From positions 1-49,135 of the forward strand of contig DATBQE010000028.1 in assembly GCA_036561005.1 (NCBI GenBank): a stretch of DNA of 49,135 nucleotides. Direction: 5' to 3'. The first letter of the stretch is position 1; each line of letters begins with the position of its first letter. Below are positions 32,606-40,997 of the stretch, piece by piece. The notes under the pieces were generated by a model, which ran no database searches, was not told where the DNA came from, and was given only the letters and a program-made list of their open reading frames with translations. The translations under genes were made by a program, and so were the position numbers. Source of the stretch: PKWO01 sp036561005. Its GTDB lineage: Bacteria; Pseudomonadota; Gammaproteobacteria; Burkholderiales; Burkholderiaceae_D.

Positions 32606-33541
32606 TTATCCCTGTTCGACGCTAGGGAATCTTGCAGGCTTGCCCGTTGCCTGCCGATAGCGCGCCGGCGTGCAGCCCGTTGCGGCGCGAAAACGGTGGG
32701 CAAAGTGGCTGGTGTCGGCATAACCGCAGGATAGCGCAATTTGTTGCAGCGAACTCGTCGAGTTGCGCAACAGATCCCGCGCCCGGTCCACGCGTCGTAA
32801 GGCGACCCAGCCATGGGGCGACATACCGAACGACAGGCGAAACATCCTCGCGAAGTGGTATTCCGACATGCAGGCCAGTTCGGCCAATTGACCAACCGTG
32901 ATTGCCTTGTCGAGCGACCCGTCGATAAATTCCGCCAACCTGCGCCGCATCACGGGTGCCAAGCCGCCGCGCCATGTTTCGCCTTGCCTCGATTTTGCCT
33001 GGGAACGCAGCAGCAGGCTGAGCGCGGCGTGGGTGGTTTCATTTGCGCGCAATACGGCATCCGGTCCCTGCCAGGACTGCGTTACCAACTGGTCGCACAG
33101 GCGCGCAATTTGCGGATGCTCGAAATAGGTACGGTCGGCCAAAGCAAGTTCGCGTGGTTCGCGATTCAATTCGACAACGGCTCGTCTGGTGAAGTGTTCA
33201 GGCAAAAAATACACGTGCAGGAATCGCAGGTGATCGCGCACCACCCACGTCGACTCGTGATCGTCAGGCAGTGTGCAAAAGCGCTTGGGCGCGCCGTACA
33301 AACCCGGCAAGTCTTCCCTTTCGGTGCGATAGCCGCCGCCCAGATAATAAGACAGCGTATGGTGCCCCGGCCGGGCATAAGCAGTCTCTTCCTGCGTCGT
33401 CTCGCGGTTCCAGATGGCGAGGGCAAGATTGTCGCCCAGCAGAGCAAAGCGCTCCAGCTCGGCGTTCGTATTGCGCAAGGTCTGGAATACGCTGTGCGCA
33501 ATCGTGCCTGCGTCATCAATAACGTTCAGCGGATCGGCCAT
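32606..33541 (-). CDS. AraC-family transcriptional regulator
   Basis: 311 residues. The N-terminal 180 residues form a sensory half (no clear enzyme motif). The C-terminal 100 residues hold the two AraC helix-turn-helix units: ITVGQLAELACMSEYHFARMFRLSFGMSPHGWV and TSSLQQIALSCGYADTSHFAHRFRAATGCTPARYRQ. It is divergent from an EamA-type transporter, 150 bp between the starts, so the transporter is the natural target. The inducer is unknown. Confidence 0.92.
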   Translation of the reverse strand: MADPLNVIDDAGTIAHSVFQTLRNTNAELERFALLGDNLALAIWNRETTQEETAYARPGHHTLSYYLGGGYRTEREDLPGLYGAPKRFCTLPDDHESTWVVRDHLRFLHVYFLPEHFTRRAVVELNREPRELALADRTYFEHPQIARLCDQLVTQSWQGPDAVLRANETTHAALSLLLRSQAKSRQGETWRGGLAPVMRRRLAEFIDGSLDKAITVGQLAELACMSEYHFARMFRLSFGMSPHGWVALRRVDRARDLLRNSTSSLQQIALSCGYADTSHFAHRFRAATGCTPARYRQATGKPARFPSVEQG

Positions 33542-33691
33542 GAATCATCAATATGCATCTTGCAAGGGAACGCGTCACTGTAGCATGCGCGCCGACGGCA
33601 ATTCCGGCGCCGGACCAAAAACAGCAGGAATGAACAACTCTTCCAAGGCGCGAGGCGCGATACTCGCTGCTTTGGATTTCCCGGACTCTTC

Positions 33692-34576
33692 ATGCGCGCC
33701 TTCGTCACGCCTCTGCTCTACATCGTTACTGTCCTGATCTGGGGCACAACCTGGATCGCCATCAAATGGCAATTGGGTGTGGTACCGGCCCCGGTTTCGA
33801 TTGCCTACCGCTTCTGGGTGGCTGCCATCGTCCTGTTCGTTTCCCTGCTAGTCGCCGGCAAGCCGGTCCGCCCGCCCCGAGCCGCATGGCGGTTTCTTGT
33901 CGCGCAGGGCATTGCCCTGTTTTGCTGCAACTTCCTTTGCTTCTATTACGCCAGCGGCTACGTGGCCAGCGGCCTGGTTGCGGTGGTCTTTTCCACCGCA
34001 CCGCTATGGAATGCAATCAACGGCAGAATTTTCCTCAAACGCACGATCCAAAAACAAGTGCTGCTGGGTGCGCTGCTGGGGCTGTGCGGCATCACCCTGT
34101 TGTTCCTGCCGCAAATGCGCGGCCATTGGGGTAGTGCCGGCATGTTGCTGGGTCTGGCACTGGCGCTGCTGGGCACCTTGTGCTTTTCCTGCGGCAACAT
34201 GCTGTCGAGTCATATGCAGGGCATGGGTTTGACGCCGTGGTTGACCAATACCTGGGCCATGCTGATCGGCGCCTCGGTCCTGACAATCGCAAGCCTGGCC
34301 TTGGGAATGCCGCTCCGCCTCGACCCCGGCGCGCAATACCTTGAAGCCCTGCTCTACCTCGCCATCCCAGGGTCGGTGATCGGATTTACAGCTTATTTGA
34401 TGCTGGTAGGTCGCCTGGGCCCCGAGCGGGCGGCCTACTGCACGGTTTTGTTTCCCGTGGTCGCGCTGAGTATTTCGACAATTTACGAAGGCTATCGATG
34501 GGACCTGTTATCGGTTGTTGGCTTGATGCTGGTTCTGGCCGGCAATTTATTAGCATTTTATCAATTCAAACGATAG
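33692..34576 (+). CDS. EamA/DMT-family transporter
   Basis: 294 residues with ten membrane helices in two homologous EamA halves (about 5-135 and 145-285). LIWGTTWIAIKWQLG at the start is the classic DMT helix 1. It probably exports an amino acid, nucleoside or drug-like metabolite; a substrate cannot be named. It is divergent from the AraC-family regulator and probably under its control. Confidence 0.9.
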   Translation: MRAFVTPLLYIVTVLIWGTTWIAIKWQLGVVPAPVSIAYRFWVAAIVLFVSLLVAGKPVRPPRAAWRFLVAQGIALFCCNFLCFYYASGYVASGLVAVVFSTAPLWNAINGRIFLKRTIQKQVLLGALLGLCGITLLFLPQMRGHWGSAGMLLGLALALLGTLCFSCGNMLSSHMQGMGLTPWLTNTWAMLIGASVLTIASLALGMPLRLDPGAQYLEALLYLAIPGSVIGFTAYLMLVGRLGPERAAYCTVLFPVVALSISTIYEGYRWDLLSVVGLMLVLAGNLLAFYQFKR

Positions 34577-34745
34577 AAAAGGAATTTTGCTTCAAAAGAA
34601 CAAAAAGGGAACAAAAACCGAAATTGCGACTCTATAGGGCTAGAAAACAATAAGGCTTGCGGCCTGTGCTGGAGTGCATCGCCGCGCATGACGGATCGCC
34701 CTCGTCCTCTTCAGACAAATGCCTGAATTTTGCAAAGGATGGCCA

Positions 34746-35915
34746 ATGCCACAACATAAATGGTCGATCACCCACATCTTCACGTATGGTTTTGCGATTG
34801 CCAGCATTGCCGGTGCCTTGCTGATCTGGTCCATCTATCGGGTGACGACGACGATCATGTCGACTGCAACATCGGTCTCCCAGACTTACGAGGTGATTTC
34901 CTCGTTCAAGAATCTGCAACAGCGCTTGGTCGATGCAGAGACGGCCGAGCGCGGCTTTGTCATCACGGGAACGCCCGATTCGCTCCCCGCCTTTTCGGGT
35001 GCGCTGCAAAAAATTCAATGGGAGAGCGACCTCATCGCAGCCCTGGTGGCCGACAACGTGGGCCAGATGACACGCTTTACTCAGTTGCAAAAACTGATCG
35101 CCTATCGCTTGAAGACGCTGCAGATCATTGTCGACACACGCGCAGCCGGCGGTGTCGATGCGGCGCATCAATTGGTGTCCATCGACGAAGACAACATCGA
35201 AATGGCGCGCATACACAACGTATTGAACCTGATGGAAAACGAGGAAAATACGCAATTGAACGTGCGGCTCAAGGCACGCGACGTGGCATACCAGGAGTTC
35301 TGGTGGAGCTTCTTCGCCCTGATCGTCACGATGTCGGCCAGCACCGCATGGCAATACCTGCAGGTCCGACGCATCATGCATCTGGAAGCGGAGGCCAAAC
35401 GCAGGATACGACATCTGGCAGAGCACGATCCGCTCACTGAGTTGCCCAATCGCCGGCAACTGCAGGAAAAACTCGACATGGCAATCGCCTATGCCAAGCG
35501 CAGCGGCAAGAGAGTTGCCGTGATGTTCATCGACCTCGATGGCTTCAAGGCAGTCAACGACACCTTGGGGCATCAGGCCGGCGACGAATTGCTGAAGGTT
35601 GTCGCTCAAAGGCTGCGTCAGGCAACTCGCAGCAGCGATCTGGTAGCGCGCCTGGGCGGCGACGAGTTCGTTGTCGTGCTCTCCGAGCTCGACCAATTGG
35701 CCGACGCAACCCGTCTGGCCGCCAAGCTCAACCGATTGATTTCAATGCCGATTCCTGTGGCCGGCACGCAAGCAAACATCTCCACCAGCATCGGCATCAG
35801 CCTGTACCCGGCGAACGGCAAATCGAGTGCGGAATTGATGGGCAAAGCCGACGACGCTGTTTACCAGGCCAAGGCAGCAGGGAAAAATCAATTTCAATGG
35901 GCAGCATGCGCGTGA
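34746..35915 (+). CDS. CHASE3-like / GGDEF diguanylate cyclase
   Basis: 389 residues from the ATG at 34746, which has AAGGAT at the right spacing; an upstream in-frame ATG at 34719 lacks it. Membrane helix 1 (about 10-32) is followed by a periplasmic four-helix region with VSQTYEVISSFKNLQQRLVDAETAERGFVITG, the sequence pattern of CHASE3-like sensors. Helix 2 lies around 178-198. The GGDEF domain begins AEHDPLTELPNRRQL, has the catalytic GGDEF loop and the I-site RSSD. It has no phosphodiesterase domain, so it is a c-di-GMP synthase. Confidence 0.92.
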   Translation: MPQHKWSITHIFTYGFAIASIAGALLIWSIYRVTTTIMSTATSVSQTYEVISSFKNLQQRLVDAETAERGFVITGTPDSLPAFSGALQKIQWESDLIAALVADNVGQMTRFTQLQKLIAYRLKTLQIIVDTRAAGGVDAAHQLVSIDEDNIEMARIHNVLNLMENEENTQLNVRLKARDVAYQEFWWSFFALIVTMSASTAWQYLQVRRIMHLEAEAKRRIRHLAEHDPLTELPNRRQLQEKLDMAIAYAKRSGKRVAVMFIDLDGFKAVNDTLGHQAGDELLKVVAQRLRQATRSSDLVARLGGDEFVVVLSELDQLADATRLAAKLNRLISMPIPVAGTQANISTSIGISLYPANGKSSAELMGKADDAVYQAKAAGKNQFQWAACA

Positions 35916-36441
35916 GTTGACTGCGGCCGGTCAATTCCCTAATGCCGGTGCGCTCGGCCGCTACACGATGCAGTGCGCACGAATGCAATTTTCCCATAGT
36001 GCGACACTCCAGCTTTTACCCGGGTTTGTGCCGATTACAATTCCGACAAGGCGCCGCCAACTGCTGCGCTTAATATTTTCCAATGGATATGCTTTGATAG
36101 GGGCACATCTTTCCCCACTGCACCGCATTATCTGGAAGCATTCTGAAAAATGCACACCCGCAACGCGCCTGATCGCATCGGCATGATTCTTGGTATCAAA
36201 ATTTTGTAAGCAGACTACAATTTCTCGCGCAACATGATCATGCCGACCTGGACGAACTCGCCGTGCGCAAAAATGTGCCTCAGTTCGACCTGGCATACCC
36301 GGGCCAAGCCAATGACTGTATCGCCGATCCTACAGAATCGAATCCGCCGCACGCATAAATTCGTCGACTCGCGCATCTAATGCTATATTGCCAGTTGACA
36401 AGCTTTTGCGTTGACGCGAAGTTTCAAACGCAATCTGACGT
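35916..36441. other. Gene-free interval before the histidine kinase operon
   Basis: 525 bp without a convincing reading frame, terminator or repeat. Short frames on both strands show no family character. Two A+T-richer spots, around 36060-36100 and 36190-36230, are the only compositional changes. The right end holds the promoter listed separately. Confidence 0.5.
36381..36389 (+). promoter_or_regulatory. Extended -10 promoter of the kinase/HD-GYP operon
   Basis: TGCTATATT, an extended -10 (TGn plus TATATT), 53 bp before the ATG at 36442. The -35 is weak, as is usual for extended -10 promoters. Confidence 0.45.
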
Positions 36442-38061
36442 ATGACGCAAGCCATTCCAGATAACGCTACGATGCCTGACGACCAAAAGGGAAAAGCCAA
36501 GTCCATGCAAAGCATCCACGTGCGGCTGGTTGTCATGTTCGTTGTGATCGTCACCATCGTCCTCACGCTCTCCGGAACCTATTCCCAACTGAAGTTAAGA
36601 GAAGAACTGGAAGCGCGCGACGCCCAGTTGCGCAAAGGCGTCATTACGCGCCTGCAGATCAGCCTGCCAGCCGCGCTGTGGAACCTCGATAAACCAAAGG
36701 TCGGCAGCTTGCTCGAAGCGGAGATGCTGGTTCCCGAAGTGCTGGGCATTCGCGTGTATGACACGACAACAGACGGCCTTTTCAGCGGCAAGACACGCAA
36801 CCAGGCCGGACAAATCACGGCAACCGACGCGAGCACCCAGTTGGAGGGGCCGGCCACTGAAGCAGTTCTGACATTTCGCGGTGTCGACCCGGAGGTCGAT
36901 TCGGAAAAGCCCGTCACCGTGGGACGCGTCGCCGTTATGTTCAGCCGGGAGCAGATCCGGGCGGCTCTGGCTGCAGAGTTGATCCGCAAGGGGTTGGAAA
37001 TCGTCATCCTGGATTTGATTCTGGTCCTGGCGTTGACGTACAGTTTGCGCCTGGTTTTCCGACCGCTGCGGGCGTTGCATGCCGGCTTGTTTGAACTGGC
37101 AACGCGCGAAACTGAGAAGGTGGAAGAACTTCCCGAAGGCCGCCAGGATGAAATTGGCGACCTCGCGCGCGGGTTCAACGACATCCTGCGCAGGTTGCGT
37201 TCCATCATTGAACAAACCCGGCAAGCCGAGGATGCGGCCAGGTCCGCCTCCGTGCAGACTGAACGCGCCTTGCAGGAATTGCAGCAGGCCCAGGACTCTT
37301 TGGTGCAAAGCGAGCGCCTCGCATCGCTGGGAGGGCTCGTTGCCGGGATTGCGCACGAGATCAACACGCCGGTCGGCATCAGTCTGACCAGCGCCTCGGT
37401 GCTGTTGGAGGAGACCGGGAAAATCCAGCAAGCCATGGGCTCGGGCAGTATCAAAAAGTCCGACATTCTTGCCTACCTCGAAACTGCCAGCGAAGGCGCG
37501 CGCCTGATCATGACCAACGCGGACCGGGCCGCCCAGCTGATTCAGAGTTTCAAGCAGATCGCGGTCGACCAGACCAACGAAATGCGCCGTCCGTTCAACC
37601 TGAAGGAATACATTGATGAAGTGATCATGAGCCTGCACCCGCGGCTCAAGCATACCCACATCAATGTACTGGTCGAATGTCCCGACGATATCGAACTCGA
37701 CAGCTACCCGGGCGCGTTTGCCCAGGTGCTGACGAACCTGACCCTCAATGCCCTGATCCATGCCTACGACGCCGACAGCGTCGGATGCATTCGTATCCAT
37801 GCAGTACAATGCAATGACAACATCGATTTCACGTTCAGAGACGACGGCAAGGGCATCAGCCCGGAAAATCTGGAAAAGATTTTCGACCCGTTTTTTACCA
37901 CGCAGCGTGGGCGCGGCGGTACCGGACTCGGTTTGAATATTGTTTTTAATTTGATCGCAAAGCAGTTCGGCGGGACAATCAGCGCAGAGAGTGAACCGGG
38001 AAAAGGCACGACATTCAAGATCCGCTTGCCGCGCGTCGCCCCCAGACAGGAGAACGCATGA
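36442..38061 (+). CDS. Sensor histidine kinase
   Basis: 539 residues. An N-terminal membrane helix (about 27-47), a periplasmic region of about 150 residues and a second helix (about 183-205) lead to a HAMP-like linker. A coiled coil (TRQAEDAARSASVQTERALQELQQAQDSLVQSERLASLG) precedes the phospho-acceptor H in GIAHEINTPVG. The ATPase has the N-box NALIHA, the G1 box DDGKGI and the G2 box GTGLGLNIV. NTPVG rather than NPL is typical of HisKA kinases of the 4-helix type with E-x-N-T-P. The stop overlaps the next start (ATGA), so it surely pairs with the HD-GYP response regulator that follows. Confidence 0.93.
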   Translation: MTQAIPDNATMPDDQKGKAKSMQSIHVRLVVMFVVIVTIVLTLSGTYSQLKLREELEARDAQLRKGVITRLQISLPAALWNLDKPKVGSLLEAEMLVPEVLGIRVYDTTTDGLFSGKTRNQAGQITATDASTQLEGPATEAVLTFRGVDPEVDSEKPVTVGRVAVMFSREQIRAALAAELIRKGLEIVILDLILVLALTYSLRLVFRPLRALHAGLFELATRETEKVEELPEGRQDEIGDLARGFNDILRRLRSIIEQTRQAEDAARSASVQTERALQELQQAQDSLVQSERLASLGGLVAGIAHEINTPVGISLTSASVLLEETGKIQQAMGSGSIKKSDILAYLETASEGARLIMTNADRAAQLIQSFKQIAVDQTNEMRRPFNLKEYIDEVIMSLHPRLKHTHINVLVECPDDIELDSYPGAFAQVLTNLTLNALIHAYDADSVGCIRIHAVQCNDNIDFTFRDDGKGISPENLEKIFDPFFTTQRGRGGTGLGLNIVFNLIAKQFGGTISAESEPGKGTTFKIRLPRVAPRQENA

Positions 38062-39671
38062 ACGAACAAGAGTCGCCCGCCACAGACACTGCCGGTTCGG
38101 AGGACTGGCTTATCGACGACGCCCACGAACCGGCCAACAAGCCCACCGGTCCGGATGATCGGCCAATGCGCATACTGATCGTCGACGACGAAGTCGATGT
38201 TCACTCCGTCACCCGCCTGGCATTGCGCAATGTCAGTTTCAAGGGCCGGCCGCTGGAATTGATGAGCGCCTATAGCGGCGCCGAAGCATTTGAGGTGCTG
38301 AAAAACAACGGCGACATTGCGCTGGTGCTGCTTGACGTGGTGATGGAAACGGAAGACGCGGGCCTGCGTCTGGTCGGCCGCATCCGCGACGAATTGAACA
38401 ACCATCTGGTGCGCATCGTGCTGCGCACCGGGCAGCCTGGCCAGGCTCCCGAGCAGCAAGTAATTATCGATTACGACATCAATGACTACAAGGCCAAGAC
38501 CGAACTGACCACGCAAAAGTTGTTCACCACGGTCATTGCATCGATGCGCGCCTATGAAAGCCTGTTGATGATCGAACGCAGCCGAGTCGGCTTGTCAAAA
38601 ATCCTCGAAGGCGCGACCAATCTTTACCAGATCCACTCCCTGCGCGAATTCGCCTCCGGGGTATTGAACCAGATCAGCGCCATTCTCGATGTCGGCGCCG
38701 ACGGCGTGCTGTGCGTTGTCAAAGGCGGTGGGCTGACCGTGCAACCGGGCCCGACCGTGATCGCCGCAACCGGCAGCTATTCGGCCTTGAACGATATTGA
38801 ATACCTGCCGGCCGACCACGCCTTGGCCGATGCCATCGCCAAGGCATTTCGCGAGAAACGCAGCCAGTACGAACATCCGGTCGATGTGCTCTTCATCCAT
38901 ACCCAACAAGGTCATGAATTCACGATCTCGGTGACGCCGCCCTGGCCGCTGGCGGGTATACAGCGTGAATTGCTCGAAGTGTTCTGCGCCCGCATCGCTG
39001 CTGCATTCGACAACCTTTATTTGTTCGGACAATTGCGCAAAGCGCAGGAAGCGACCGTGATCGCGTTGGCCGACTTGGCCGAATTCCGTGACGAAGGAAC
39101 AGGCGGCCACGTACGACGCGTCCAACTGCTGACCGAGGCGATTGCCAATAAGCTCCACCAGCGCGGAGCGTGCAGCAATGAACTGACGCCTCAATTGATC
39201 GAAATGATCGGTGTAGCCAGCATCCTGCATGACGTCGGCAAGGTTTCAACGCCTGACAGCGTCCTGCTCAAGCCGGGAATCCACACGCCGGAAGAACGCG
39301 CAGTCATGCAAACGCATGCCAGCGTCGGAGAGACCATACTCGACAAGGCGGCCAACATGGTCGACGGCATGAGCTACCTGACCTATGGCGCACAAATAGC
39401 GGGTTCCCACCACGAGCATTTTGACGGCAAGGGCTACCCGCGCGGCTTGAGCGGCCAAGACATACCGCTAGCGGCGCGTATTGTGGCTGTAGTGGATGTA
39501 TTCGACGCCCTGTTGCACCGCCGCCCATACAAGGAACCATGGCCGTTTGACGACATGATGGCTTACATCCTGGAGCGCCGAGGCACGCAGTTCGATCCCG
39601 AAGTGGTGGACGCACTTCTCGCTATCGTGGCCGATGGTGTCCAGGACTGGATGATTGCCGAAGACGAGTAG
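38058..39671 (+). CDS. Response regulator with DUF3369 and HD-GYP c-di-GMP phosphodiesterase
   Basis: 537 residues. The receiver domain (about 35-165) has RILIVDDEVDVHS and VLLDVVMETED, with the phospho-acceptor aspartate in LLDVVM. A DUF3369 domain (about 175-325) is in the middle. The HD-GYP domain (about 345-537) shows LHDVGKVSTPDSVLLKPG (HD) and HHEHFDGKGYPRGLSG (GYP), followed by ARIVAVVDVFDAL. All the metal and substrate residues are intact, so it should degrade c-di-GMP to pGpG or GMP when phosphorylated. DUF3369 is a PAS/GAF-like extra sensor often found just here. Translational coupling to the kinase gives a two-component c-di-GMP switch. Confidence 0.94.
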   Translation: MNEQESPATDTAGSEDWLIDDAHEPANKPTGPDDRPMRILIVDDEVDVHSVTRLALRNVSFKGRPLELMSAYSGAEAFEVLKNNGDIALVLLDVVMETEDAGLRLVGRIRDELNNHLVRIVLRTGQPGQAPEQQVIIDYDINDYKAKTELTTQKLFTTVIASMRAYESLLMIERSRVGLSKILEGATNLYQIHSLREFASGVLNQISAILDVGADGVLCVVKGGGLTVQPGPTVIAATGSYSALNDIEYLPADHALADAIAKAFREKRSQYEHPVDVLFIHTQQGHEFTISVTPPWPLAGIQRELLEVFCARIAAAFDNLYLFGQLRKAQEATVIALADLAEFRDEGTGGHVRRVQLLTEAIANKLHQRGACSNELTPQLIEMIGVASILHDVGKVSTPDSVLLKPGIHTPEERAVMQTHASVGETILDKAANMVDGMSYLTYGAQIAGSHHEHFDGKGYPRGLSGQDIPLAARIVAVVDVFDALLHRRPYKEPWPFDDMMAYILERRGTQFDPEVVDALLAIVADGVQDWMIAEDE

Positions 39672-39713
39672 GTTTCCAAAGACAACGTGCAGTAGAAGGT
39701 TGAACAGACCAAA

Positions 39714-39733
39714 ACCGCCCCGCTGTGGGCGGT
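39714..39733 (-). terminator. Hairpin terminator after the 11-mer repeat gene
   Basis: ACCGCCC and GGGCGGT enclose six bases; on the minus strand the stem runs into TTTTGG. A weak U-run makes it moderate. It lies 20 bp past the stop of the gene ending at 39754. Confidence 0.5.
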
Positions 39734-39753
39734 ATTACTCTTGCAGGCCGATG

Positions 39754-40209
39754 TTATTTCTGTGCTGCAGGTGCAGGCTCCGGCGAAGTCGCCTGCGCTT
39801 TTTCCCCACCTTGCGCGCTGTCCGACGGGCCAACTACTTTAGCCTTGACGTTCTTGGCCGTGCTTGCCACTTTGTGGGCGCCGCTCTTGACGCCACTGCC
39901 TACTGCATGGGCGGCATGCCTGGTTCCATCGCCTACTTCGTGGACCACTTTCTTGGTGCCGGTGCCCACTGAATGCGCAGCATTCTTGGCGCCTGTTCCC
40001 ACACTATGGGCCGCATGTTTGATGCCCTGGGCTGCTTCATGGCTGACCTCTTTCACCTTGTGGCCGACCTCATGCGCCGTTTCCTTGATTTTCTCGCTGG
40101 TGCTGCCACTTTCGCCACTGCCGGTATTGGCTGAGGCGTTTTCCTGGGCCTGGACCAGCACCATGGAAAAAGCAAGCGCGACAAGCGCGCATAGGATTTT
40201 CTTATTCAT
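39754..40209 (-). CDS. Secreted protein built of 11-residue LEA-like repeats
   Basis: 151 residues. The signal peptide (MNKKILCALVALAFSMVLVQAQ) is followed by a Ser/Gly-rich linker and eight head-to-tail 11-residue units (residues 42-129). Examples are KETAHEVGHKV, KHAAHSVGTGA, KNAAHSVGTGT, KKVVHEVGDGT and RHAAHAVGSGV. The pattern is K/R-x-x-A/V-H-x-V-x-x-x-x. The tail (130-151) is Ala/Pro-rich. The 11-residue period is that of late-embryogenesis-abundant (group 3) and related amphipathic helical proteins, but the histidine at position 5 is unusual. No catalytic motif. It may protect membranes or bind metal in the periplasm; this is inference. Confidence 0.72.
   Translation of the reverse strand: MNKKILCALVALAFSMVLVQAQENASANTGSGESGSTSEKIKETAHEVGHKVKEVSHEAAQGIKHAAHSVGTGAKNAAHSVGTGTKKVVHEVGDGTRHAAHAVGSGVKSGAHKVASTAKNVKAKVVGPSDSAQGGEKAQATSPEPAPAAQK
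39856..40086 (-). repeat. 33-bp degenerate tandem repeats coding for the 11-mers
   Basis: The DNA encoding residues 42-118 consists of about seven 33-bp units in register. The central four are most alike at the DNA level (units translating to KHAAHSVGTGA, KNAAHSVGTGT, KKVVHEVGDGT, RHAAHAVGSGV). Confidence 0.75.
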
Positions 40210-40437
40210 TCACTACACCTCAATGGTCAAATTGATGGAAGGCTCACAAGAAGTTGGGACGTATTGTAATCCAGTCGCGTTCCCGCATCTTCAACAAGTA
40301 AGACATTGCCAATCCGGCATTGTTCCATCTCGGGTATTATGCTTCAGTTATGTTTCACGTATTTTTCAGTTGTGCGGCGCTGATCCATCGCCCAATTTGC
40401 GTTCCCGTTCAACGCCGGTTCCAGTTTCCGTTTCAAT

Positions 40438-40935
40438 ATGCCACACCAAGACCCAATGAATTCCGGTAAAAGCCCGCCCCTCCTTGTCCTCGATACCAAT
40501 GTTTGCCTCGACCTGTTTTTCTTCCGCGATCCGCGCTGGCTTCAGTTACTGGAGGCATTGCAGAGCGGCGCGGTCCGCGCCATCACGCGTGACGACTGCC
40601 GCGCCGAATGGCAAATAGTCCTGACTTATCCACAATTAGGGCTGCAAGACGATGACAGGCAACGATGCATGGTGCAATTCGACACCCTGATAACTTGCGT
40701 CGCCAAACCGGAAACCGCAATCCGACGCCCTCTCCTGCCCATTTGCAGTGACGGCGATGATCAGAAATTTCTCGAACTGGCCTACGATGCGAAGGTCGAC
40801 GCGCTGATCACAAAGGACAAAGCCCTGCTGAAACTTTCGCGCAAGGCGGCCAAGCACGGCTTGTTTGCCATTGTCTCGCCGGAATCGTGGCACCAGCATT
40901 GGCTGCAGGGTTCAATGCAGTCTGTGGTGGCATAA
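40438..40935 (+). CDS. PIN-domain putative ribonuclease (COG1569-like)
   Basis: 165 residues; an internal ATG at 40456 would give 159. The PIN acidic residues are visible: LLVLDTNVCLDLFF (first Asp), RDDCRAEW (Asp/Glu), SDGDDQKFLELAYDAKVDALITKDKALL (third and fourth Asp). Related proteins are called putative toxin components, but no small antitoxin gene is seen upstream or downstream, as COG1569 members often stand alone. It would cut RNA with Mg2+ or Mn2+ if active. The lone setting makes a toxin-antitoxin role uncertain. Located just before the aminotransferase. Confidence 0.82.
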   Translation: MPHQDPMNSGKSPPLLVLDTNVCLDLFFFRDPRWLQLLEALQSGAVRAITRDDCRAEWQIVLTYPQLGLQDDDRQRCMVQFDTLITCVAKPETAIRRPLLPICSDGDDQKFLELAYDAKVDALITKDKALLKLSRKAAKHGLFAIVSPESWHQHWLQGSMQSVVA

Positions 40936-40997
40936 TGCATTGAAGCCGGTCCAACTTTCCCCTGAAACCAGTCAACCCGAATCCTCGTTCTCACAGC

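Noticed and set aside
35961..36296. 111-codon minus-strand frame in the 35.9-36.4 kb gap
   Set aside because: No ribosome site, membrane segment, domain or codon pattern supports it; possible but unsupported.
39714..39733. Strong bidirectional terminator for both HD-GYP and repeat-protein genes
   Set aside because: On the plus strand the hairpin is followed by ATTACTC, not a T-run, so only minus-strand function is supported.
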